Below, one piece after another: positions 40,896 through 51,563 of a DNA stretch of 64,000 nucleotides. Within the stretch, counting starts at the first letter, position 1; the number at the start of each line of letters is the position of its first letter. The stretch is from NCBI GenBank assembly GCA_964247055.1, contig OZ176056.1, forward strand, positions 4,836,001 to 4,900,000, read 5' to 3'. The notes beneath the pieces are model-generated. The model did not search any database, was not told the DNA's origin, and worked only from the letters and a program-made list of their open reading frames with translations. Source of the stretch: Paragordius varius (lineage: Eukaryota > Nematomorpha). The position numbers and the translations under genes are program-made.

Positions 40896-41640
40896 CATCA
40901 CAAAGTGCGCTGGGTGATGCAAGAAGCGGCACAAAAATATTAGCGAATAATCTTAATCAAAATATTATTGGCAGATACACAACGTTCAAACAGCTATTGA
41001 TTTGTTACCCCTGTATGTGGATATAGATGTTAAAATGCTTGAATATTGTAGAACTGTTGGTTAGCTCTTTTGCCAGCGATTGAAATATTTATAAAAATGT
41101 GATCTCCTAGAAACCTATTTTTTTATCACAGGACAAAGGTTTCCAAGTCAACAAAGGTTAGAAAATAATTTTATACCATTACCTAATCCCAATATTATAT
41201 AGCATCCAGAAAAACAAGGCTCAATGAATAGCCAGAATATAAAAATGTTTTATACAAACAGAAACGATTATTTGGAAGACAAGACGGTGCACAATGACAC
41301 TTTTTGATGAAGTCTCATTATTAAATTAATATATTGAATCAAAACTTATATTATGGACAACATAAAAAATACGTAGGATATAAATGGTTAAAATAATCAT
41401 TTTTAAACAAATTATGTTCCATACAATAATATTTTAATTGTAGAATTTGCATTATCTTTACCTGAACCACTGCTATTGAACGCGTTTTTCCACAGTAAAT
41501 TAAGTAAGGACACGGAATCAAATTTAAATGTTGAATAAAAGCCATTTTGTGTGTTCAAATATAATTTGACAAATTATGAAGACTTATACAATATTTTACG
41601 TGATTTTTTTTATTTTTTTACACAAAAACTTTAAAGAAAA
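40896..41640 (+). pseudogene. Inverted second copy of the hAT transposase, fragment
   Basis: The plus strand repeats, in order, pieces of the minus-strand gene of the same element: AATCTTAATCAAAATATTATTGGC (near 40956), TTACCCCTGTATGTGG, TTATCACAGGACAAA (near 41135), AAAATAATTTTATACCATTA, AAAAATGTTTTATACAAAC (near 41240), then the C-terminal region near 41450-41640 (a peptide like LSLPEPLLLNAFF and SNLNVE, against LSLPGTNAATERVF and SNLNVE). It is broken by stops and deletions. The two copies lie tail to tail. Confidence 0.8.
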
Positions 41641-41644
41641 TATT

Positions 41645-43487
41645 TTATTCTTTGGTATATTTTTTTGAGTGAATGCGTTTTAGCAGATTGTCATCATTTT
41701 TTAAAATATTGTAGAAGTCTTCACAAGAATTTGTCAAATTATATTTGACAGATAAAACGGCCTTTAAAGTTTCAACATTTAAATTTGATTTTTCCGATGT
41801 CCACACCTGATTTACTGTGGAAAAAACGCGCTCAGTAGCAGCGTTGGTTCCAGGTAAAGATAGTGGGAATCCCACAATTTTTAAAATATTATTGTTTGAA
41901 ATATAGTTGGCTTCAAAATGATGAAATATTTCCAACCATTTCTTTTCTACTGTATATTTTCTTTTGTCCATAATTTAAGTTTTTCATTATTAATATATCT
42001 TTTAACTAATGATACTTCAGAAAATCATTTTCTGAAAGATTACTTTTTGATAATTTTTGGGAGCAGATATAATCAAATGATTTTTGAACATCGCACCAAT
42101 TAAATTCTGATTTTAATGTTATCCAATGAAAATGATCAATTTTATTGAATTACGTCGTCCAGTCTTCCAAATAATCTTTACAGTTTGTATAAAACATTTT
42201 TATATGGTACAGGATATCTTGGCGATTTATTAAGCCTTGTTTTTCTAAATTATTTATTATATTGCGGATGGTTAATGGTATAAAATTATTTTCTAACCGT
42301 TCTTGACATTGGAATTTTAGGTTACTAACTTCATTGGCTCCTTCTATTGCCGAAATTTTGTCACCTTCTATAAATTAAATAACATTTTGAAAGAGAGAAG
42401 CTTGATTATGTAAGAATTCTAACCATATTTTTGAACAATCACTTTAAAAAAACTTTTTTAAAGTTGTAGGATATTTGTCCTGTGATAATAAAAAAGATTT
42501 TAAAGGATCATACATTTTTAAAATTCTTTTGATAGCTGGCATAAAAGCTAACCAACGAGTTTTACAATATCCAAGCATTTTTTGATATTGAACTTCTGCA
42601 TTTTCACAGAATTCTTTAAGCGTTTCAACACGTACCGTGTATATATAAAAATAGGAATATATTTTAACAACTACATTTTCCACATCTAGGGGTAAAAAAT
42701 CAGCAGATGTTTGAATAGCGTTGTGTATTATATGCGCTGCACACCCAAAGCCAATAATGTTTTGATTAAGATTATCTGTTAATTTATGAAAAATATTTTT
42801 TTGTTCCTCTCCTTGCTTTTCCACCAAAGTTCATATTGGTGTTGTCAGCGCAATATACGATAATTTTGTATTTTAAATTATTTTTTTGCATTATTTCGGA
42901 ATTTTCACCGGGTAGGGAAATTAAATCTAAAATTTTAATTTTTACTCCGGTTTCTGAATCACAATATCTCATCAAAGTGGGAAATAATTTTGTTTCATGG
43001 TGATTTGATGCATCAGAGTATAGCGATATGGAATTAATTTTCAGCAAATCTTTTTGTATTTCAGAAAATACATGTGGCGAAAGGACATTGCACACAATGG
43101 CTTCAGCCTTTGTACGGGCACATGTAAATTTTTTATGGAATAACGGGCGAAGAACCTGTGAGGTACAGTCCATAGATCTAAAGGAATGATTGTGATTAAC
43201 GGCGTGAAAAGATAACACGCTCTCAGCTAGTGCCAAATTCTTTTCTTCCTCTCCAAAAGCGGTTTTTCAAAAAAATCGCTCATTTTGTAAGATGATGCCG
43301 CCATATCTAAACATTTTTTATGTTTCTGTGTTTCCATATGCTTTGTAATATGCTTGCCGCCATGTGCTAGGGTGAATTCTCCCTCGCATATAAGACATTT
43401 AACAAATGATTCATTCTTTGTTTTTTTAATAAAAGGAAAATCCTTCATTAATTCATCGTTGAATTTACAACCTCTTTTTGTGCTCAT
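41645..43487 (-). pseudogene. hAT-family transposase, broken
   Basis: Read on the minus strand in four open pieces: 43487-43227, 43236-42784, 42827-42444 and 41971-41645. The first piece opens MSTKRGCKFND and has a BED/TTF-like zinc finger (CLICEGEF with a distal HxxxH, about residues 32-56). The middle pieces hold the RNase H-like core, including SLYSDASNHH (first catalytic Asp region) and CAAHIIHN and CKTRWLA, blocks typical of hAT transposases. The last piece is the dimerisation tail (LSLPGTNAATERVFSTVNQ, then LKAVLSVKYN). The frame changes near 43230 and 42800 and is lost between 42440 and 41975, so no complete enzyme is encoded. Such enzymes cut and paste DNA with 8-bp target duplications, as seen at the ends here. 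Confidence 0.88.
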
Positions 43488-43494
43488 ATTTATA

Positions 43495-43760
43495 AACTAC
43501 TATTAGTATAATAAATATTATATTACCTTAATTTTCTGTGATAAACGTGTAAGGTACCGATTTGTGGTATCAATTTGTCTTTTAAGCTAACGATTTGTGG
43601 TATTAATTTGGTTTTTAAATAATGTTGGCAAGTAATAAAACTAAAATATTAGTATAATAAATATTATATTACCTTAATTTTGTGAAATTAACGTGTAAGG
43701 TACCGATTTGTGGTATCAATTTGTCTTTTAATCTAGAGATTTGTGGTATTAACTTGGCTT
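43495..43760. repeat. Tandem duplication in the hAT1 5' region
   Basis: Two adjacent units of about 135 bp, both containing TATTAGTATAATAAATATTA, CGTGTAAGGTACCGATTTG and TGGTATCAATTTGTCTTTTA. They lie upstream of the transposase start, within the subterminal region. Confidence 0.8.
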
Positions 43761-44038
43761 TTTGATAAGGACAGTAGTAGTAGGAAGTATAGTGTATAAT
43801 CACATGATATAAATTCGAAAAAAATAAATATTTTTAATTTAAAATAAAAAATTTTAATTTAAAATTGAATAGATTTTAAAGATATTTAATGATAAAAAAT
43901 TTAAACGGACAAAAAAAATTTATTTGTATTAAAAAATTTTTTTTTTATATAATCGTGAAAAAGCGGGACATTTTAAAACGTAGCAGGAAGCGGGACAAAG
44001 TGTGAAAAAGCGGGACGTCTGGTCACCTTATGGATATC

Positions 44039-44482
44039 CCTTAGTGTGGATAAAACTCTAGAGCAATTGAGACTTGAACCTTTCGCCAAAAAAAATGTAA
44101 ACGCAAAAATGGCGAGGGGCGATGGAAATTTTAAATATGTGCTAATTTTTTATATCAAAAATGAAAAAATGGATATTTTATTCAAAAATTTAATATATAA
44201 AAAAATTTTGTTAAAGCATATTATTATCGGGATTTTAGACATTTTTTCCATATAACTTGATGTTGAAAATTCAATCACCTCAGAATTTCAATTAATTTTT
44301 ATTCGTCTCCAAATAGATGTTAATAAATTGTGATTTTAACAAATAAAAAATTGAAACAAACGAGAATGTAAAATAAAATTCTTAGTTGAGAATCTTCTGA
44401 ACCATTATTTAGTTAAAGTATTTTTATAGTTTTTTATAATATTTTAATAATGTCTTGTGGTATTTTTATATAGTTTTTATTA
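44039..44482. other. Unannotated stretch right of hAT1
   Basis: Continuation of the R-like host sequence interrupted by hAT1. It includes a short G+C-richer block (GGCGAGGGGCGATGG near 44111). No gene supported. Confidence 0.35.
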
Positions 44483-44747
44483 ACTCTTCGATTCAAATTA
44501 GGCTATCTAAATACTGAACACAGTTAAGCTGATATTTCTCAAAAACTATAAGGAACGGTTCAAATTTAAATTTATTCTATCATTAAAAAAAACTATATAA
44601 ATAAGCCAAAATATCTAAATTTAGTTTTGGAAAAATAGTTTCGTATCAAACTACTTAAACGCCATTTTTACTTTTATCTTTGCAAATATCGTGTTTATTT
44701 GATTCTAAGCCTAAAATTTAGTTACTTTTTTATGAAAATCACATTTA

Positions 44748-45321
44748 ACACTTTGATTCTAATTGGGTTAATATCCCAGACTATATTTAAATAAAGATTT
44801 ATAAAAAACTACAGAATGAAACTGTCCAATTTTAAATTTATGCCTCTATCCTAATAAAAATATATAATAAAGCTAAAATATTTTGATAAAATTTCGTTTT
44901 GAAAAAAAAGTTCCATGTCAAACTACTTCGACGCCGTTTTTATTTTACAAAATTTTTGCACAATATCGTCTTCATTTAATTTTAAGGGAAAAATTAAAGC
45001 TAAATTTTTATTTAAATTACATCTAACATTGATAGAAATAGGAAAAGCGGTTTATTTTGTAATATCCTTTAATTTTACCATTTCACACATGTCACGTTGA
45101 CTAAATTTTTACCTTTCGGTTTAAGCTTAAAATAAGTAATATCACGTATTTTTGAATAAAATTTTATATATGGGTTTATTAATGTTATATAAGTGCCAAA
45201 ATTTACCATGGTTTTGATTCCTTCCATATTTTTTACAGAATTTAATTTTAAACTGGCCTAGGGTATCCAACTACCCCAATTTGCATCAAAGGACTGAAAT
45301 GGATGTGTTGTATTCAAGTGT
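44748..45321. mobile_element. D-family MITE (D3) inside D4
   Basis: Full-length copy (574 bp) opposite in orientation to D1. Start ACACTTTGATTCTAATTGGG after TA, end GGACTGAAATGGATGTG then TTCAAGTGT. Internal D words (AAACTACTTCGACGCC, AAGCGGTTTATTTTG) agree with D1. Confidence 0.8.
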
Positions 45322-45549
45322 CAACATTGATATAATAAGAAAAGGTGGTATATTTTGCTTTATTTTTATATTTAGCTTATGGACACATCTGATGTTGGGT
45401 AAATTTTTACCTTAGGGTTTTACCTAAAAGTAATATCAAGTATTTTTAAAGAAATTCTTAATTATATTTAGGTTTATTAATTTTAAAGTGCAAACTTTTG
45501 CCATGGTTTCATTTTATCCCATATTTTTTGATATATACCAGTTTCATGC

Positions 45550-45745
45550 AAAAACATCATTTTTTCAACCAAACGCACCATTTTTTCAAGCAAACGCAAC
45601 AATTTCTCAAGAAAAGGCAATAATTTTTCAAGAATGAAACATTTTTTCAAGCTAAGACAACATTTTTTAAGCAAACGCAACATTCTTTCAAGCAAACGCA
45701 ACATTTTTTCGACCAAAGACAACATTTTTTCAAGCAAAAACAACA
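45550..45745. repeat. 21-bp minisatellite, left arm of E
   Basis: About nine units of TTTTTTCAAGC / AAACGCAACA. Compared with the M unit it matches at about 14 of 21 positions in the same register. Confidence 0.9.
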
Positions 45746-46751
45746 CTGTTTTTAATATTAAAAAAAATTACTATGACAATTTAATTATAAATAATTTATT
45801 AAATTTTAAGTTAATGTAAATTATTTTTAGCGTTGAATTATGATTTTTATCGTTTTATCATTAATATTTGATGGTAAATTAATTGATTTTCAAACGTTTT
45901 GATTTTGCCCATAAATTGCCTTATTTTATATTAATTATATTTTTCTTTTACAACTTTAGTTTTGCCTATAATCAATTTGTATAATTTGCACTTCAAGAGT
46001 GTCTTTGAAAGTTCAAAGTTGTCCTTCACTTAAAGTTGGTCTTCATTTTTTGCAGTTTCCATACAACCGTTATTTTTGTATGTAATTTTTTTTATTAACC
46101 TAATATCTTTATTAGAGTTTCATTCAAAATAATATTTTAATAAAAACAACTTTAAAACTAATTACAATCAATAACCCACAAAACTTAAATATTAAATATA
46201 TACCATTTCCCAGTCTAAATAAACGTTTTCCCAGTCAATCGAAACATTTTCCCAGTCAATCGAAACGTTTTCCCAGTCAATTGAAACATTTTCCCAGTCA
46301 ATCGAAACGTTTTCCCAATTATTCGAAACGTTTTCCCAGTCAATCGAAACGTTTTCCCAGTCAATCGAAACGTTTTCCCAGTCAATAAAAACAGTTTCCC
46401 AGTCAATCAAAACGTTTTCCCAGTCAATCGAAACGTTTTCTCAGTCAATCGAAACGTTTTCCCAGTCAATAAAAACGGTTTTATTTTTGATGATAAATTG
46501 CAAAACAAGATTAAAAATAACTTTTAACCATTATCAGCGTAATTTTAGGATAATATTTTGCAAAAAAACATAATTATTGAATGACAATTTTTCCCATATA
46601 TTCCACTACATAATCTTTAATGACTTATTTTTAAAAAGTTGAACTATACTGTACAAATATACCTGAATAAATCAATCATTGTTTGATTAGAGACAAATTG
46701 AGATAATATATTAAAAAATGATTTTCATTTATTGTATATGTTATAAAAAGA

Positions 46752-47760
46752 TCACATATAAGGTAAACCGGCTGCCGCCTTTACCATATTTGTCATTATC
46801 TTTTCAAAATAATTTCTGCTATCCTCCGATGTTATGGAGCCCGCTGCCAATTTTATCAGATTCACTAATTCCACATTCGCATTCATATTATTTAATATAA
46901 TATTTTGTCGGACAAAATTTTTCACATTTCGATTGGGTTCAACATATAACTGTACGGGAAAAAAAAACAATTTTGTATTTGTATAAATCGGCTCTACCTT
47001 TTAATTCATTTTTTTATGAATCCGTGCATTGTCCATAATAAAATGATATTGAATATCGTCCCGCTTTAAATATTCACAAAGTCCATCAAAAAAACTTGTA
47101 AAGCGTTGGGAATTGACTGTTCTTTGGCTTTCTATTTCGTAATAAACCATACCTCTTAATGACAGAACTCCAATAAAAGTGATGTTTCTGCCTTTCACGC
47201 TAGGCACCACAATATTGGCTCTCGTGCCACTTTTGGATCGACCTTGGCTTCTCTTAATATGATTATTATAACCGCATTCATCCAAATAAATAATAATTGT
47301 TAAGTCATCGGAGAAAGATTGTGAAAACCATATTGCGTATTTTTTCCTTAAATCTATTGTTTGAGGATCATTGACTTTTTCATTAAGATGATGGGCTAAC
47401 TTCAAAGTTATTTTTAAAGATTTGATTACTCGGTCTAGAGGATTTAGATAATTTTATTTTTTTTTCATCTTCCAAATTTTTTTTTAACTGGTTAATTGTT
47501 AATGACGGCTGTTAGTTTATTATCTATGAAATGCATAATATCTTCCGTAATTTTTTTGTTTTTAGTGCCTCCACTTAGAATTTCTGAACTATTGTTTTTT
47601 TATATTTATACATAATTTGACGAACTGTATTATAGTTTATATCTAAATCCTTTGATACATCCACAGTCCATTCTCCATCAAAAAAAACTCGTTTTCCTAA
47701 TCGTTTTCTATCTTGTTGAGATATAACTAATTTTTTTTGATTCCTGTTTCTGACATTACT
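46752..47760 (-). pseudogene. IS630/Tc1/mariner-type DDE transposase inside M6, decayed
   Basis: Reading the minus strand from about 47760, a helix-turn-helix-like stretch comes first (SKDLDINYNTVRQIMYKYKK, about 47670-47610). A linker resembling TLKQLKKNLED and KSLKITLKLAHHLNEK follows. The longest open piece, 47405-47001 (134 residues), has the first catalytic Asp in IIIYLDECGYN (codon 47282-47280), the G-R-S-x-x-G block, and the second Asp in FIMDNARIH (codon 47033-47031), 83 residues later. The last piece, 46970-46752, aligns with the PPYSP..NPIEN region as PVQLYVEPNRNVKNF, where the expected Glu reads Arg, then with the C-terminal helix (IKLAAGSITSEDSRNYFEKI). Stops and shifts separate the parts and the third acid looks lost, so it is inactive. 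The family cuts at TA, agreeing with the M flanks. Confidence 0.82.
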
Positions 47761-48489
47761 AAAATATTACTAAATAAAATGAACTTTATGTGATAATTTG
47801 ATGTATGCAAAATAATCAACGTAAGGTTTTTATCCAATAAATTAAAAGCAGACGAGAAAATAATGGTATAATATTTTTAATTATTGCACACCAGATAGTC
47901 ACAGAAAAGGTTAACGTTATCTAAAGTTTAATCGCTGCATTGTATATAGGTAATCAGATTATATACCATTTGTGTTTCATTTAGCCCTTAAACATTAAAA
48001 TTTCATACTTAAACATCTCTAATTAACATAAACTCGTACCATAATATTATGTATTTGTATTTTATCCAATATATTTTTTCATTAAAATCAACTTTTTCAT
48101 CGTAAAATTATTTTTTAAAACAGTTTGATCAAGGACAAAGTTGAAGGTTCCCTTTTTGATTGTAAAGAGTTGAAAATACAATTAAATTTTATAATTCAAT
48201 CCGAAACTTTGGATATTTTAGGTTAGCCCCGAATATTAATGCGAATGATTGATAAAATAAATAAATTATTAATTTTCTTAAAAAAATCTCTAAAACCATC
48301 AAATACTCATCCAGCAAATAAAATATAGCTTTCAAAGATAAGTTAAAGATTGTGCATTGGAATATAATTGGAAAAATGTCATTCAATAATTGTCTTTTAA
48401 TGAAAATAATATTCTAATATTACGCTGATAATGGTTTGAAGTTATTTTTATATCTTGTTTTGCTATTTATCATCAAAAATAAAACTGTT

Positions 48490-48755
48490 TTTAATGACTG
48501 GGAAAACGTTTCGATTGACTGAGAAAACGTTTCGATTGACTGGGAAAACGTTTCGATTGACTGGGATACCGTTTTTATTGACTGGGAAAACGTTTCGATT
48601 GACTGGGAAAACGTTTTGATTGATTGGGAAAACGTTTCGATTGATTGGGAAAATGTTTCGATTGACTGGGAAAACGTTTCGATTGACTGGGAAAACGTTT
48701 CGATTGACTGGGAAAATGTTTCGATTGACTGGGAAAACGTTTATTTAGACTGGGA
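48490..48755. repeat. 21-bp minisatellite, right arm of M6
   Basis: About twelve tandem units of the complement of TTTTCCCAGTC / AATCGAAACG, mirroring 46215-46480. Together the two arrays would form a long hairpin. Confidence 0.95.
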
Positions 48756-48767
48756 AATGGTATAGTT

Positions 48768-50611
48768 CAGTGATACTCAAACCGCGGCCCGCGGGCCGCA
48801 TGCGGCCCTAAGAGTGCTTTAAAATTGCCCTATGACCATATTGAGACTTAAATTATTTTTTTATTGATGTACACATAACCAAATTTTCGCTTATTTTAAT
48901 ATTAATTTTTTTTTCTTTAAAATTAATTTTGTTTTATTTTTACCCAATTTGAAATGTAGAAAAATTTCGCTACATTAAAATGATTTCAAAATTTTAGCAT
49001 ACGTTGTTTCTCTGTATTCTATTTTCTTTTCTACTTTGAAATTTTTATTCCATTCCTTTTTGTATTTAAGCAAGCCTTTCACCCAAACTTCCATATACAT
49101 ATTCTTTTCATTCCTATCCTGCATCAATTTTAATAACTTATGTCCATAAAATATTTTTCATATCAAGATCATTTAATTTCGACCTGTTTTTTTATAGCAT
49201 AATTCAAATTATATTCTTATTTTTTTGAGAAAAATTACATAATATTTGAAACATAAATTCAAAGGATGACATCTAATGGTAAAAAACGTAAATTATCCGA
49301 TGAAAATCGTTCCTTTATAAAAGAATGGGAAAAAAATTTTTTTGTCGTTTTAAATAAAATGTTGTTACCTGCCCCATATGTAAGGACAACATAATCAACG
49401 AGGAATATTTAAATTTTTTACCAATGAAGAACACACGAAAGAAATCGATTTTCTCGAAATAAATAGAACTTTTTACGATAATAATGGTAATCTATAAAAT
49501 TGGTTTCGATCTGCACAGATGGCTGTCCCTCTATGATTGGAATAAACAAAGAATTTATTCGTCTTTGAAAAAACAAAATAATTTGCAAAATATTTTATAT
49601 TTTCCCTGCTTTATTCATCAGCAAAACCTCGTTTCGCATGTAAAAGATGAATCACCCAATTCAACTAAAACTTAGTGGATATAGTTAACCACATCCGTGG
49701 CAGAGAATTTAACCTCCGTTTAAAACACCTTCTGAATATTAGCCTGTCTTTGCGACATTACTAAAATACAAGTCTTCAAGGGAGCAATAATAATCCAATT
49801 TGCTATTTAAATATTTGTTTTTGAAAAAAAATTAATAATATATAAACAAGATTATATAAAGACACTCCCATATTTTCCAACACTTAAAACGATTCATGAA
49901 GAAAATATGGAATATACTGCGGAGATTAATTTAATAACAGACAATCATTTAACATTTCTATTTAATGAGTTCAAATTTCGAGAAAGAAATATTTAAAAAT
50001 TTCTTATAAGTCGTTGTCATGGTATATGGATATATCCAATAGTAAGCAACTTGAACATTTCGGTTTTGATCAGGCGCATATCATAGAATTCATAGATTTT
50101 AAAAATTATTCTAATTCGGAGTCAATATTTAAGGAAATCGTAGCGAAGAAAGATGTGGGTTTTGGCAAGATGTGCCAAATAAATATGAAAATATAAAAAA
50201 TGTGCTCATGTTGTCTTAACTGTTTTTCCCTCAACTTACACGTGTGAGACGGCATATTCAAAAATGCAATATGTCAAGAATACATACATAAATCGCTTAA
50301 CCGAATCAAATGGACGACATGTTAAGATTGGCTTGTCATGAGGCGAAACCGAATTTGTCAAAAATTATTGGTTAATATCAAAATAAATATTATCAAAATA
50401 TTTAAATTTTTTTAAACTAAATGGTGCAAAACGCGTTTTTAGCTGGATTTACATGCGATCCGCAAAAAATTCATTGTGCTGATTTAGAGTTAAATATGTG
50501 CTTGCATATGTGTCAAATAGCTATGGAATATTTGCCATATTCAGGTTCATGGCCCTCGAAAAAAAAATATATTTTATTTGGCCCGTCAAATTTTTTTGGT
50601 GAGTACCACTG
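48768..50611 (+). mobile_element. hAT transposon (hAT2) with 8-bp target duplication
   Basis: Ends CAGTGATACTCAAACC and GGTGAGTACCACTG, flanked by the exact duplication GTATAGTT (48760-48767 and 50612-50619). Next to the left end is a G+C island (GCGGCCCGCGGGCCGCATGC). A decayed transposase fills 49266-50400. It inserted just outside the right end of M6, within E. Confidence 0.9.
49266..50400 (+). pseudogene. hAT transposase of the ZBED/GTF2IRD2-like type, decayed
   Basis: An ATG at 49266 starts MTSNGKKRKLSDENRSFIKE, followed across a frame change by a zinc-finger start (VVTCPICKDNI). This resembles the N-terminus of GTF2IRD2/ZBED-type domesticated hAT relatives. The C-terminal dimerisation block is recognisable near 50220-50340 (VFPSTYTCETAYSKMQYVKN, then YINRLTES). 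The central part is short and broken (small open pieces at 49484-49675 and 50014-50196), so much of the catalytic domain seems deleted. It is not functional. Confidence 0.72.
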
Positions 50612-51084
50612 GTATAGTTAAAAATAATTTATAAAAATAATAAGGATATACGGTTCTTATGAAAAAAAAGTTACTATTCATTTAAAAGTTTAAGTTAATA
50701 AAGAGAATAGGTTAAAAATGATAGGATAAATATATTTTATTACTTCATTAATAAAAGGTAGAATCAAAAAAATATTGAAGGACCAACTTGAAGTGTTCAT
50801 TGACCAACTTTAAATTTTTAAAGACACTCTTGAAGCGCAAATCGAATAGATATTAGGTGAAACTAAAGTTGTAAAAGAAAAATATAATTGATATAAAATA
50901 ACGCAATTTATGGGCAAAATCAAAATGTTTGAAAATCAATTAATTTACCATCAAATATTGATGATAAAACGATAAAAATCATAAATCAACGCTAAAAATA
51001 AATTACATTAACTTAAAATTTAATAAATAATTTATAATTAAATATTCATACAATAAAGAGTAATTTTTTGTAATTTTAAAAACA

Positions 51085-51225
51085 GTGTTGTTTTTGCTTG
51101 AAAAAATGTTGCGTTTGCTTAAAAAAATGTTGTCTTTGCTTGAAAAAATGTTGCCTTTGCTTGAAAAATTGTTGCGTTTGCTTAAAAAAATGGTGCCTTT
51201 GGTTGAAAAAATGATGTTTTTGCTC
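51085..51225. repeat. 21-bp minisatellite, right arm of E
   Basis: About six to seven units, the complement of TTTTTTCAAGC / AAACGCAACA. Matches 45550-45745 in inverted orientation. Confidence 0.9.
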
Positions 51226-51563
51226 AAATATGATATATTTAATTTTGACCACGCCTGGGGTATCCAACTACCCCAATTTAATTCGAAGGACTGAAACGAA
51301 TGTGTTGCATATAGAGTGTTAAGCCTGAAATTTGTAAGACGCATTGTTTTAACAAAATTTTGATATAAATTTGCATTAAATCCACTTTTTTCGTTAAAAA
51401 TTTTTTTTATGTCAAAATTTAATTATATTTAAAGTTTTTATTGCAGAATCTCATATCAGATAAATTATATTTAGAAAGCATTTTTAATTTATTTTTGATA
51501 TGGGTTAAAGAATTTAAAATAGGACCCCTTTTAAATGGGTAAAATAAAAATTGCGGTAAATAA

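Larger units (their letters stand above)
40644..44030 (-). mobile_element. hAT transposon (hAT1) with 8-bp target duplication
   Basis: Perfect 12-bp terminal inverted repeats TAAGGTGACCAG and CTGGTCACCTTA, flanked by TGGATATC on both sides (40636-40643, 44031-44038). Subterminal regions carry repeated AAAGCGGGAC words. The minus strand encodes a decayed hAT transposase (43487-41645). A second, decayed part of the same transposase lies on the plus strand at about 40896-41640. Element length is 3387 bp. The flanks belong to an R-family repeat. Confidence 0.92.
46201..48762. mobile_element. M-family foldback element carrying a transposase (M6)
   Basis: TA (46199-46200) precedes TACCATTTCCCAGTC, and GACTGGGAAATGGTA is followed by TA (48763-48764). 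The 21-bp arrays are the longest of the family: about 46215-46480 and 48490-48755. The arms continue with the usual family words (GATGATAAAT, ATTATCAGCGTAAT, AATTATTGAATGACAATTTT), and on the right with TATTAATGCGAATGATTGATAAA. In place of the G+C-rich central module of M1-M4 there is a transposase on the minus strand. This makes M6 the best candidate for a once-autonomous member. Confidence 0.85.
45536..51235. mobile_element. E-family foldback transposon with 21-bp arrays
   Basis: Left arm from TACCAGTTTCATGC to about 46090; right arm from about 50720 to 51235, with outer ends sharing GCAAAAACATCATTTTTTCA. Both arms begin with an array of a 21-bp unit (TTTTTTCAAGC / AAACGCAACA), at 45550-45745 and 51085-51225. 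They continue as inverted copies (TTTACCATCAAATATTGATG, CACTCTTGAAG(C/T)GCAAAT and others). TA is present at both junctions and D4 is continuous without it. The interior holds M6 and hAT2; without them E is about 1.3 kb and has no coding sequence. Confidence 0.78.
44483..51318. mobile_element. D-family MITE (D4) split by D3 and by the E element
   Basis: D4 is in three parts: 44483-44747, 45322-45535 and 51236-51318. The first begins ACTCTTCGATTCAAATTAGG after TA. The second continues the D sequence (GCCATGGTTTCATTTTATCC). The third supplies the missing end (CTGGGGTATCCAACTACCCC ... GAGTGTTAA). The order of parts matches the intact D3 copy exactly, so D3 and E are later insertions. Confidence 0.75.
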
